A stretch of DNA of 64,000 nucleotides from Croceibacter atlanticus HTCC2559 (GTDB lineage Bacteria; Bacteroidota; Bacteroidia; Flavobacteriales; Flavobacteriaceae): positions 124,001 to 188,000 of the forward strand of contig NC_014230.1 in NCBI RefSeq assembly GCF_000196315.1, read 5' to 3'. The notes beneath the pieces were generated by a model. The model did not search any database and was not told the DNA's origin. It saw only the letters and a list, made by a program, of their open reading frames with translations. How positions within the stretch are numbered: the stretch's first letter is position 1; every line of letters starts with the position of its first letter. A program made the position numbers and the translations under genes. This document shows positions 56,714-64,000 of the stretch, piece by piece.

Positions 56714-57616
56714 TTGATGATGGCTATGACTTCAAATCGATTATTACTTACACTATCTGGACTTTTGATAACCTCTTTAGGGTTCTCTCAAGCAAACTTG
56801 CTTAACGCAAAAACTCCAGATGAAATTGGCGTTAAAACCGAAGAACAAATTAAATATGATAACGATGATCCATTAGAGTATGGGTACGTTGATGATAGAG
56901 ATGTACTTTGGTCTAAAACGACTTGGGAAATAGTAGATTTGGATGAACGTGTAAACTTTCCATTATACTATCCTATAGATACTAATAATATTGGAAAAGA
57001 CAGAAGATCTTTATACGATGTACTTCTTTCTAATATTAAAAATGGAAATATTGAAACCATCTATACAGATTCTTATTTTACAGAAAAAAGAACTTTAAAA
57101 GATATTTCTGCTGCTTTATCTAAAGTTGATACTACAGATTATGGTATCGAGCAATATAATGCAGGTGAAGAAATAGATGCTCAGTATATAACAAGACGCG
57201 ATATTAACGCTGGAGATATATCTGAATATCATGTTAAAGGTCTTTGGTATTTTGACAAGCGTCAAGGTGAATTAAAGTATCGTTTACTAGGTATAGCACC
57301 TTGTGCTCCAGATGTAAACTTTATAGATGAGGAAGACACTCAAGTAGTTGAATTATTTTGGGTATGGTTTCCTGGTGTAAGAGAAGTTTTACATAACGCT
57401 AAAGCGTTTAACAGGCAAAACTCATCACAACCAATCACGTTTGATCATTTATTAAATTCAAGACGTTTTAACGGTGTTATTTACAAGGAGGACAATGAGT
57501 ATGGTGATCGTACTGTTGAAGACTACATAAATAACAATGCATTAATGCAACTGTTAGAATCTGATAGAATTAAAGAACAGATAAGAAACTTTGAACAAGA
57601 TATGTGGAATTACTAA
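56714..57616 (+). CDS. gldN: T9SS ring protein GldN
   Basis: 300 residues with a Sec signal (about 1-26, SLGFSQA). The rest matches GldN/PorN (LWSKTTWEIVDLDERVNFPL, LWYFDKRQGELKYRLLGIAP). Periplasmic partner of GldK in the T9SS ring. A terminator follows. Confidence 0.95.
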   Translation: MMMAMTSNRLLLTLSGLLITSLGFSQANLLNAKTPDEIGVKTEEQIKYDNDDPLEYGYVDDRDVLWSKTTWEIVDLDERVNFPLYYPIDTNNIGKDRRSLYDVLLSNIKNGNIETIYTDSYFTEKRTLKDISAALSKVDTTDYGIEQYNAGEEIDAQYITRRDINAGDISEYHVKGLWYFDKRQGELKYRLLGIAPCAPDVNFIDEEDTQVVELFWVWFPGVREVLHNAKAFNRQNSSQPITFDHLLNSRRFNGVIYKEDNEYGDRTVEDYINNNALMQLLESDRIKEQIRNFEQDMWNY

Positions 57617-57640
57617 TTCCTAATCTCGTATAAACATTCT

Positions 57641-57675
57641 AAAAAACGCCTTTCTTTTTGAAAGGCGTTTTTATA
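57641..57675 (+). terminator. Terminator of the gldKLMN transcript
   Basis: AAAAACGCCTTTC / GAAAGGCGTTTTT perfect stem, 5-nt T loop, T-run after; just past the gldN stop. Confidence 0.92.
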
Positions 57676-57685
57676 TTTTTAAAAT

Positions 57686-58729
57686 ATGCAGGAAACAGAT
57701 TATATTATTGTAGGTTTTGGATTAAGTGGCTTAGCTGTAACGAGACAATTACAGTCTCATAACAAAAAGGTTGTTGTTATAGACAAGCCTTCTCAAAACG
57801 CTTCTAAAGTTGCTGGAGGTATGTATAACCCTGTTATTCTTAAACGTTTTACGTTAGCCTGGAATGCAAATGAACAACTACCCTACGCGCTTCAGTTTTA
57901 CAAGTCAATAGAAGACGAATTAAAAATTAAAATAATTAATCCGTTACCAGTATACAGACGTTTCTCTTCTATTGAAGAACAAAATAATTGGTTTGAAGCT
58001 TCAGATAAACCATTATTAAATGAGTATTTAAATTCAGACCTAAAGACCACATTAAATAAAAACGTAAATGGCAATTATGGTTTTGGTGAAGTAAAACAAA
58101 CCGGTACTATAAACACCGAAAAATTAATTAATGCCTTCAAATCAAAACTTAGTAGCAATACTAATTTTATTGAAGAGAATTTTAATTACGATTTATTACA
58201 AGTTAATAAAGACAGTATAATTTACAATAATCTAATAGCAAGAGGAATAATTTTTTGCGAAGGTATTGGTGTTAAAAACAACCCATATTTCAATACATTA
58301 GATATACGAGGAAATAAGGGAGAATATTTAATAATAAAAGCACCTCAATTAAACTTAGAAGCAGCTGTAAAATCTGGCATATTTATAATACCGTTAGGAG
58401 ACAACACCTACAAAGTTGGTGCTAGTTATGATAGATTAGACACAACTACAAATCCTACAGAAACTAAAAAGATTGAATTAAAGAAGCAACTTGATGCTAT
58501 CTTAACAACAGAATATCAAATTATAGATCAAGTAGCAGGTATAAGACCAACAACAAAGGACAGAAGACCTTATATAGGCAGTTTAAAAGAACATGAGAAT
58601 GTATACCTTTGTAATGGTTTAGGAAGCAGAGGTGTTATAACATCTCCAACTATCTCGAAGCATTTGGTAGATCATATCTTAAAAGACCTACCAATACCTT
58701 CAGATATAAGTTTAGAGAGACATTATTAA
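57686..58729 (+). CDS. FAD-dependent oxidoreductase, DAO family
   Basis: 347 residues. N-terminal FAD-binding motif IIVGFGLSGLAVTRQL, SKVAGGMYNPVIL, and C-terminal VAGIRPTTKDRRPYIG then LCNGLGSRGVITSP, all as in DAO-type amine/amino acid oxidases (related to the C-terminal part of MnmC and to glycine oxidase). Substrate unknown. Convergent with the ferredoxin-NADP reductase gene, with no gap. Confidence 0.88.
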   Translation: MQETDYIIVGFGLSGLAVTRQLQSHNKKVVVIDKPSQNASKVAGGMYNPVILKRFTLAWNANEQLPYALQFYKSIEDELKIKIINPLPVYRRFSSIEEQNNWFEASDKPLLNEYLNSDLKTTLNKNVNGNYGFGEVKQTGTINTEKLINAFKSKLSSNTNFIEENFNYDLLQVNKDSIIYNNLIARGIIFCEGIGVKNNPYFNTLDIRGNKGEYLIIKAPQLNLEAAVKSGIFIIPLGDNTYKVGASYDRLDTTTNPTETKKIELKKQLDAILTTEYQIIDQVAGIRPTTKDRRPYIGSLKEHENVYLCNGLGSRGVITSPTISKHLVDHILKDLPIPSDISLERHY

Positions 58730-59791
58730 TTACCCTATTTTTTGTACTACTTCTTTTTTGGCTGTTTTAACAGAACCATCAAATCCGTGAACACCACCAA
58801 CAGTAGTATACTTCATTACATAGCGTTTATCTGGATTTATTCTTTGAAAAGCACTTTGACACATTAAAGTAGCCTCATGAAATCCACATAATATCAATTT
58901 GAGCTTACCTGGATAAGTATTAACATCTCCAATAGCGTAGATACCAGGAATATTTGTTTGATAATCTAAAGTGTTATCAACTTTAATGGCATTTTTTTCT
59001 ATCTCTAATCCCCAATCAGCAATTGGTCCTAATTTTGGAGACAACCCAAATAAAGGGATAAAATCATCTACTTCTAGCAAGGTATCCTGCGCAGCTTTAT
59101 CTTTATGCTGTATAACTACGGATTCTAGCTTTTCTGAGCCGTTAATTCCAACAACCTCTGCATTGGTTACTAATTTAATTTTTCCTAGCTTAGATAGCTC
59201 AGAAACTTTCTCAACAGAATCTAACGCACCTCTAAATTCACTTCGTCTGTGCACCAATGTAACCTCAGAAGCTACATCTGCTAAAAAGATACTCCAATCT
59301 AAAGCAGAGTCTCCACCGCCAGCAATTATTACTTTTTTATCTCTATATACTTCTGGATCTCTTATTATATAAGACACACCACGATCTTCAAAATCTTTAA
59401 TGTTTGAAATAGGTGGTTTTCTAGGTTCAAAACTTCCTAATCCACCTGCTATAGCAACTACAGGTGCGTGATGTTTAGTTCCTTTATTGGTAGTAACTAT
59501 AAATGTCCCATCTTCCTGTTTATCTATTGTTTGAGCGCGTTCTCCTAGAGTAAAACCAGGTTGAAAAGGCTCTATTTGCTTCATAAGATTATTTACCAAG
59601 TCACCAGCTAATACTTCAGGGAAAGCAGGAATATCATAAATGGGTTTTTTAGGATAAATTTCAGAACATTGCCCTCCAGGTTGTGGTAATGCATCAATTA
59701 AGTGACATTTTAATTTAAGAAGTCCCGCTTCAAAAACTGTAAATAAACCTGTAGGTCCAGCTCCAATTATTAATATATCTGTTGAAATCAT
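58730..59791 (-). CDS. Ferredoxin-NADP reductase, thioredoxin reductase-like type
   Basis: 353 residues, two Rossmann folds: FAD site ILIIGAGPTGLFTVFEAG and NADPH site VIIAGGGDSALDWSIFLADV. It lacks the redox-active CxxC of thioredoxin reductase (the region reads HRRSEFRGALDS instead), which points to the TrxR-like FNR family. Supplies electrons to ferredoxin. It lies 67 bp after the NifU-like gene on the same strand, fitting an Fe-S/redox unit. Confidence 0.92.
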   Translation of the reverse strand: MISTDILIIGAGPTGLFTVFEAGLLKLKCHLIDALPQPGGQCSEIYPKKPIYDIPAFPEVLAGDLVNNLMKQIEPFQPGFTLGERAQTIDKQEDGTFIVTTNKGTKHHAPVVAIAGGLGSFEPRKPPISNIKDFEDRGVSYIIRDPEVYRDKKVIIAGGGDSALDWSIFLADVASEVTLVHRRSEFRGALDSVEKVSELSKLGKIKLVTNAEVVGINGSEKLESVVIQHKDKAAQDTLLEVDDFIPLFGLSPKLGPIADWGLEIEKNAIKVDNTLDYQTNIPGIYAIGDVNTYPGKLKLILCGFHEATLMCQSAFQRINPDKRYVMKYTTVGGVHGFDGSVKTAKKEVVQKIG

Positions 59792-59858
59792 AAAATTTAA
59801 AAATGAAAAATTATGCCAACTTTAATAAAAGCTAGCAATTAAAGAAATAGATGTAAGG

Positions 59859-60101
59859 TTATTGAGCGGTGTTAATCACCTTTTCAATTTGTGGTGCATG
59901 CTTTTTAATTGTCATCTCAACACCACTCTTAAGTGTCATTTGGTTAACACTACAACCAACACAATTACCCATAAGCTTTACAAAGACTGTTTTATCATCT
60001 TCAATACTAACTAAAGAAATATCACCGCCATCATTTTGTAAAAATGGGCGTATTTCTTCTAATGCAGCTTGCACACTATTATATAATTCTTGTCCTTCCA
60101 T
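59859..60101 (-). CDS. NifU-like Fe-S scaffold/carrier protein
   Basis: 80 residues, a single NifU C-terminal domain with GNCVGCSVNQMTLKSG (Cys47, Cys50) for cluster binding. It delivers Fe-S clusters to apo-proteins. Starts 3 bp after the mrp stop, so it is translated with mrp. Confidence 0.94.
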   Translation of the reverse strand: MEGQELYNSVQAALEEIRPFLQNDGGDISLVSIEDDKTVFVKLMGNCVGCSVNQMTLKSGVEMTIKKHAPQIEKVINTAQ

Positions 60102-60104
60102 AAG

Positions 60105-61235
60105 TTAATTCTTTACAGCACTACAGCCGGCCATTGTTGTAATTTTAATAGCTTCAGTTGGAGGCAAATCTTTATTTCTGTTCACAGTTTCTTGAACTGT
60201 ATTTTTGGTGATATCTATAAATGCTGATTCTAAAATAGTTCCTGTTTGTAATGCAGCTGGCCTTCCTATATCGCCAGATTCTCTAATACTTTGTACTAAA
60301 GGTAATTGGCCTAAAAACGGAACACCTAAATCATCTGCTAAATTTTTAGCACCATCTTTACCAAAAATATAATATTTATTGTCCGGTAATTCTTCTGGTG
60401 TGAAGTAGGCCATATTTTCCAATATCCCTAATACAGGTACATTAATGCTTTCTTGTTGAAACATAGCAACACCTTTCTTAGCATCTGCTAATGCAACATT
60501 TTGTGGAGTACTAACTACAACCGCTCCAGTTATTGGTAAAGATTGCATGATACTCAAATGTATATCACCAGTTCCAGGAGGAAGATCTATTAAAAGAAAA
60601 TCTAATTCACCCCAAGCAGCATCAAATATCATTTGATTTAAAGCTTTAGCTGCCATAGGTCCACGCCAAACTACTGCTTGATTTGGTTTAGTAAAAAAGC
60701 CTATCGAAAGTATTTTTACACCGTAATTCTCTACTGGCTTCATTTTAGATTTACCATCAACAGTAACAGACAAAGGTCTTTCTGCCTCAACATCAAACAT
60801 AATTGGTGCAGAAGGGCCATAAATATCTGCATCTAACAAACCAACCTTAAAGCCCATTTTAGATAATGAAACAGCAAGATTAGAGGTCACTGTAGATTTT
60901 CCTACACCTCCTTTACCAGATGCAACAGCTATTATATTTTTAATGCCAGGAATTGCCTTTCCTTTTATTTCATTTGTTTTTTGAGGTGCCTCTATTTTTA
61001 TATTAACCTTTACCTTGGCATTTTCATCTAAACCGCTATGTATTGCAGAAATAATATCAGATTCTGCGCGCTTTTTAATATGCAATGCAGGTGTAGTTAA
61101 TGTTAAATCTACTATCACTTCATCAGCAAAAGTCACAACGTTAGTAACCGCACCACTCTCTACCATATTTTTACCTTCTCCAGAAACAGAAATTGTTTCC
61201 AAGGTTTTCAATACAGATGCTTTATCAATCTTCAT
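60105..61235 (-). CDS. mrp: Mrp/NBP35-family P-loop ATPase, Fe-S cluster carrier
   Basis: 376 residues from ATG at 61235; the longer frame to 61274 adds 13 residues outside the family start. An N-terminal MIP18/DUF59 domain (about 5-85) precedes the P-loop domain: ASGKGGVGKSTVTSNLAVSL, DADIYGPSAPIMF and LLIDLPPGTGDIHLS. The usual CPxC after ENMAYFT is missing (ENMAYFTPEELPDNKYYIFG). Works with the NifU-like protein encoded 3 bp downstream. Confidence 0.93.
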   Translation of the reverse strand: MKIDKASVLKTLETISVSGEGKNMVESGAVTNVVTFADEVIVDLTLTTPALHIKKRAESDIISAIHSGLDENAKVKVNIKIEAPQKTNEIKGKAIPGIKNIIAVASGKGGVGKSTVTSNLAVSLSKMGFKVGLLDADIYGPSAPIMFDVEAERPLSVTVDGKSKMKPVENYGVKILSIGFFTKPNQAVVWRGPMAAKALNQMIFDAAWGELDFLLIDLPPGTGDIHLSIMQSLPITGAVVVSTPQNVALADAKKGVAMFQQESINVPVLGILENMAYFTPEELPDNKYYIFGKDGAKNLADDLGVPFLGQLPLVQSIRESGDIGRPAALQTGTILESAFIDITKNTVQETVNRNKDLPPTEAIKITTMAGCSAVKN

Positions 61236-61386
61236 AATTTGTAATCTCTTAATTAGAATTATTCTAAAGTGCAAATGTACGGGTTAGACATTTAAAAATA
61301 AAGCGCTATGGCAGATTAGATTTATGAATATATATAGCTTCTATGTAAATTTAACGTGCTTGAAGATATTACAAAATGAATAGCTG

Positions 61387-61394
61387 TATCTTTG
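61387..61394 (+). promoter_or_regulatory. Promoter (-7 TATCTTTG, -33 TTG) of the pseudouridine synthase gene
   Basis: TATCTTTG fits TAnnTTTG; a TTG (61360-61362) lies 24 nt upstream, close to the 17-23 spacing of the class. It places the transcript start near 61400 and supports ATG at 61413. Confidence 0.6.
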
Positions 61395-61412
61395 CAAAAA
61401 AATATTAGAATT

Positions 61413-62192
61413 ATGAGTAGAGATGGACGTCGAAACGATAACGCTTCTAACAAGAAAAATAAGCCAAAAGTTGAAACCGTTGATGGTGGCATTAGGCTAA
61501 ATAAATATATTGCTAATGCAGGAATTTGCTCAAGAAGAGATGCAGACATCTACATAACTGCAGGTAATGTTACAGTAAATGGAAAAACTATAACCGAAAT
61601 GGGTTATAAAGTAAAGCTTAGTGATGAAGTTAAATTTGACGGTAGAAGCATAACTCCAGATAAAAAAGAATACTACTTACTTAATAAACCTAAAGATGTT
61701 TTTGTATCTGGCAGTTTAAATGAAAGCGGAATGACTGTTTTAGATATAGTAGGTCGCGCAACAAAAGCGAGATTAAGTCCTATTGGTAAACTTGAAAGAA
61801 GCGCAATGGGATTAGTTGTGTTAACAAATGACGGTACACTTTCTAAAAGTTTAGCAAATCCAAGACATGGTATTAGGCAAATTTACCATGTACAGTTGAA
61901 TAAAGAATTAAGTCAAGTAGATTTAGAAAAAATACGTCAAGGTATCACTTTAGAAGATGGAGAAATTAAAGTGGTTGACATTAGTTACGTAGAAAATAAA
62001 TCTAAAAGAGAAGTTGGAATAGAAATTAAAAGTACTAAGTCTCATATTGTACAAAGACTATTTAAAAGTCTTAATTACGAGATCAAATACCTTGATAGAG
62101 TAGTATTTGGAACTCTAACTAAAAAAGACTTGCCTCGTGGTATGTTTAGACACCTCACGAAGCAAGAAATAATTAATTTAGGAATGATTTAG
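61413..62192 (+). CDS. RsuA/RluB-family pseudouridine synthase
   Basis: 259 residues from ATG at 61413 (the in-frame TTG at 61392 overlaps the -7 box). A basic Lys/Asn-rich N-terminus (1-25) leads to an S4 domain (about 30-90; RLNKYIANAGICSRRDADIY) and the catalytic domain with SPIGKLERSAMGLVVLTNDG, which differs from the usual GRLDxxTxGL at the catalytic Asp (Glu-Arg-Ser here). A different residue may align on full comparison. Modifies 23S or 16S rRNA. Confidence 0.88.
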   Translation: MSRDGRRNDNASNKKNKPKVETVDGGIRLNKYIANAGICSRRDADIYITAGNVTVNGKTITEMGYKVKLSDEVKFDGRSITPDKKEYYLLNKPKDVFVSGSLNESGMTVLDIVGRATKARLSPIGKLERSAMGLVVLTNDGTLSKSLANPRHGIRQIYHVQLNKELSQVDLEKIRQGITLEDGEIKVVDISYVENKSKREVGIEIKSTKSHIVQRLFKSLNYEIKYLDRVVFGTLTKKDLPRGMFRHLTKQEIINLGMI

Positions 62193-63196
62193 TAATTAAT
62201 TGCAGGACAGTTACAATCGTAACGATCTCTTCTTTCATTAAATTTAAATCCTATTGTTAACTGATGAAATCCTGAGTTACTTAACACTACAGAATTTGCT
62301 TGATAACTATACGTGTAAGCAAACATAAAATTGTTATAGTCTACACCAACAAATGGGGTAATTAACTGAAGCTTTTGGTTACTTACCTCTACACCATCCT
62401 GTGTAAACTCAGCGCCCTCAAAACTCCTTCTGTAAGATAAGCCTCCCCAAAGTCTACCAAAGTCCATAGCTTTATAAACTTTCATATTTAAATCTATACT
62501 ACGCTCTTGTGTTTCATCTGTTGATTGAAACATAATTGATGGCTCATAACTCCAATCACTTCCATAAGGACTAATTGTATACCCTGCAGAAAGTAAATAA
62601 CGTCTTTGGTTGTTAGATTCTAAATCTTCTGTAAATATATCTCTATTTGCAGGTAAGGCATTCTTAACTGTTAAATGAGAGAAAAAGTCTAAAAAGTAAT
62701 ATGAAACACCAAAGTCTAAATTAAAATAAGTATCAGTTTGTTCTATTCCGGTAACAATAGGGTCAAACATTGTAAAAGTACTTTCATCCAAACGACCTTG
62801 AATAGCACCTATACTTAATCCAAAAGATAATTGATTTAAATCAATTTCATTCCTAGATAATAATAAATGATATGCAAATGTTGCGTAAGCACCAGTTTGA
62901 GAAAAGTTACCATTACTGTCGTTAAATAAAATACCACCGACACCAATTTTATCTGTGATTCGACCATTTAAAGATAGTGTTTGTAAACTCGGAGCATCTT
63001 CAACATCAAACCATTGTTGTCTAGCTGTCAATCTAACTTTACTTGCATTTGAAGCACCAGCCATAGACGGATGCAACAAATATAAATTATCAGTTAAATA
63101 ATCTGAATAAACAGGAATTCCTTCTTGTGCGTTCACAAAAAATGAACCTGATATTAGCATTAGTAAAGCTAATGCACTTTTAATTTGAGTTGTCAT
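62189..63196 (-). CDS. PorP/SprF family T9SS outer-membrane protein
   Basis: 335 residues with a Sec signal (cleavage near FVNAQEG). PorP/SprF pattern: PVYSDYLTDNLYLLHPSMAG, GVGGILFNDSNGNFSQTGAY, YAFHLLL-like strands, and a final FNERRDRYDCNCPAINY. Family members help export or anchor the large T9SS type B adhesin encoded upstream, here 8 bp away on the same strand. Convergent with the pseudouridine synthase gene, 4 bp overlap. Confidence 0.92.
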   Translation of the reverse strand: MTTQIKSALALLMLISGSFFVNAQEGIPVYSDYLTDNLYLLHPSMAGASNASKVRLTARQQWFDVEDAPSLQTLSLNGRITDKIGVGGILFNDSNGNFSQTGAYATFAYHLLLSRNEIDLNQLSFGLSIGAIQGRLDESTFTMFDPIVTGIEQTDTYFNLDFGVSYYFLDFFSHLTVKNALPANRDIFTEDLESNNQRRYLLSAGYTISPYGSDWSYEPSIMFQSTDETQERSIDLNMKVYKAMDFGRLWGGLSYRRSFEGAEFTQDGVEVSNQKLQLITPFVGVDYNNFMFAYTYSYQANSVVLSNSGFHQLTIGFKFNERRDRYDCNCPAINY

Positions 63197-63204
63197 ATAA
63201 AAAA

Positions 63205-64000
63205 TTATCGTTTCAATGTAAAGTTAGCTCTGAACTCCTGTATGGATCCGTCAGCCGGCTCCACGAACTCGACGCTGAACCAGTAATCGTCGCTAGGAAG
63301 CACACGACCGTTGAAGGTCCCGTCCCATCCGTTGCCCGTTGGACTCAACTGCTTGAGCAGCTTCCCATAGCGGTCAAAGATATAAATTTTAGCCGCAGGT
63401 TGCCCATCTATCCCTATGATATTCCAAGTGTCGTTGTAGCCATCTCCATTAGGGGTGAAGAACCTCGGGTAGTCTATGATCCCGAATGGGTCACCGACCT
63501 CGCCGCAGCCTTCCACATCCACAGCATAGCCTATATGGCTACCAGGACCCACACCAGTGAACACGTTGGAGGTCTGCAGCGGACCGTCATCTATCCTGTA
63601 GAGGTAATCCTCCAATGGTAATGGTTGCCCGTCCTGACCCAATGGTGTCACCGTCACCGTATACTCCGCCTCCTCGTTGAACGAGGTCTCCGTCACACTG
63701 GCATTGGCCGCGAACGGCGCAGAGCTTGGCGTGAAGGTCACCGTATAAGGATTGCCGTTCTCATCAAGACCGTTCTCACAGCTAGGCATTCCCGAGACCG
63801 GGTCATTAACCCTGGTGATCACCACACTGTAGGTGGTGGCCTGTGTAAGGCTGGTCACCGTATAGATCGCATCCTCGTTGCCGTCGCCATCTGCATCAAT
63901 ATTGTCAGGCGTCCAGTCATAGGTATACTCAAGTCCGTCTGTCGCACCAAGGTCATAACCGATATCAAACGGAGAGAGCACATTCCCCTGAGCGTCCGTA
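63205..64000 (-). CDS. Large adhesin with T9SS type B (CHU_C) sorting domain, 3' end only
   Basis: The frame is open through the right edge, so only the C-terminal 265 residues are seen. The last 90 are a T9SS type B sorting domain (YPRFFTPNGDGYNDTWNIIG, IYIFDRYGKLLKQLSPTGNG, WDGTFNGRVLPSDDYWF). Before it are SprB-like Ig-type repeats (ATYSVVITRVNDPVSGMPSC, EEAEYTVTVTPLGQDGQPL). Base composition is far richer in G+C than its neighbours (33/60 and 38/60 in two 60-base blocks). Likely a giant cell-surface adhesin exported with PorP/SprF. Confidence 0.92.
   Translation of the reverse strand, partial: TDAQGNVLSPFDIGYDLGATDGLEYTYDWTPDNIDADGDGNEDAIYTVTSLTQATTYSVVITRVNDPVSGMPSCENGLDENGNPYTVTFTPSSAPFAANASVTETSFNEEAEYTVTVTPLGQDGQPLPLEDYLYRIDDGPLQTSNVFTGVGPGSHIGYAVDVEGCGEVGDPFGIIDYPRFFTPNGDGYNDTWNIIGIDGQPAAKIYIFDRYGKLLKQLSPTGNGWDGTFNGRVLPSDDYWFSVEFVEPADGSIQEFRANFTLKR

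Overview
The window is a chromosomal segment of a marine-type Flavobacteriaceae bacterium (phylum Bacteroidota). The evidence is the AT-rich sequence, the complete gldKLMN core of the type IX secretion system (T9SS), PorP/SprF next to a T9SS type B adhesin, a T9SS type A sorting domain, exosortase XrtF, and Bacteroidota-style promoters (TAnnTTTG -7 boxes, weak Shine-Dalgarno signals). No rRNA, tRNA, CRISPR array, insertion sequence or integrase was seen. The genus cannot be fixed from sequence alone.

Layout. 1-2.9 kb: partial Acr3 arsenite exporter, a membrane TrkA-C protein and an MscS channel. 2.9-8.9 kb (minus): an RMD1/DUF155 protein and a polyamine cluster, speA-speB-deoxyhypusine synthase-like, followed by a GNAT/nitrilase fusion. 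Upstream of speA is a gene-poor stretch (8.9-9.8 kb) with a candidate structured RNA and a 32-residue basic protein with its own terminator. 9.8-13.2 kb: DUF3347 lipoprotein, the XrtF pair, a methionine sulfoxide reductase and an ABC permease. 13.4-20.4 kb (plus): purH, then the elongasome operon mreB-mreC-mreD-mrdA-rodA with overlapping genes. 20.5-23.3 kb: DUF4136 lipoprotein, urocanate hydratase and a small DUF5522 protein; a 107-residue HExxH protein is divergent from these.

23.7-33.3 kb (minus) is the most accessory-looking part. Five secreted proteins share an N-terminal module around a VGIN-T-P motif but carry different C-terminal heads, one resembling a phage tail-collar tip. Among them lie a short secreted protein and a 1083-residue DUF1028 protein with a T9SS sorting domain. 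33.5-36.6 kb: a D-cysteine desulfhydrase/ACC deaminase-like enzyme, a glucosaminidase-LysM lipoprotein and hemL. 36.7-39.9 kb: GH3, DUF2797 and a DRGH endonuclease. A nested-hairpin element sits between the endonuclease and groEL.

40.1-46.8 kb (minus): groES-groEL downstream of secG-TPR protein-lptE-sigma54 activator-miaB. 47-57.6 kb (plus): LVIVD lipoprotein, a membrane protein, topA, a metal-site-degenerate arginase-fold protein and gldKLMN. 57.7-64 kb: DAO oxidoreductase, an Fe-S/redox trio (mrp, nifU-like, ferredoxin-NADP reductase), a pseudouridine synthase, PorP/SprF, and the C-terminus of a large adhesin whose DNA is sharply GC-richer than everything around it.

The cell-envelope theme is strong: T9SS core, T9SS cargo of both sorting types, PorP/SprF partner, exosortase, elongasome, LptE and SecG all lie within 64 kb. 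The best candidates for undescribed biology are the structured RNA ahead of the polyamine operon, the modular VGIN-T-P surface-protein cluster with its collar-like member, the nested-hairpin element at 39.9 kb, and the GC-discordant adhesin.
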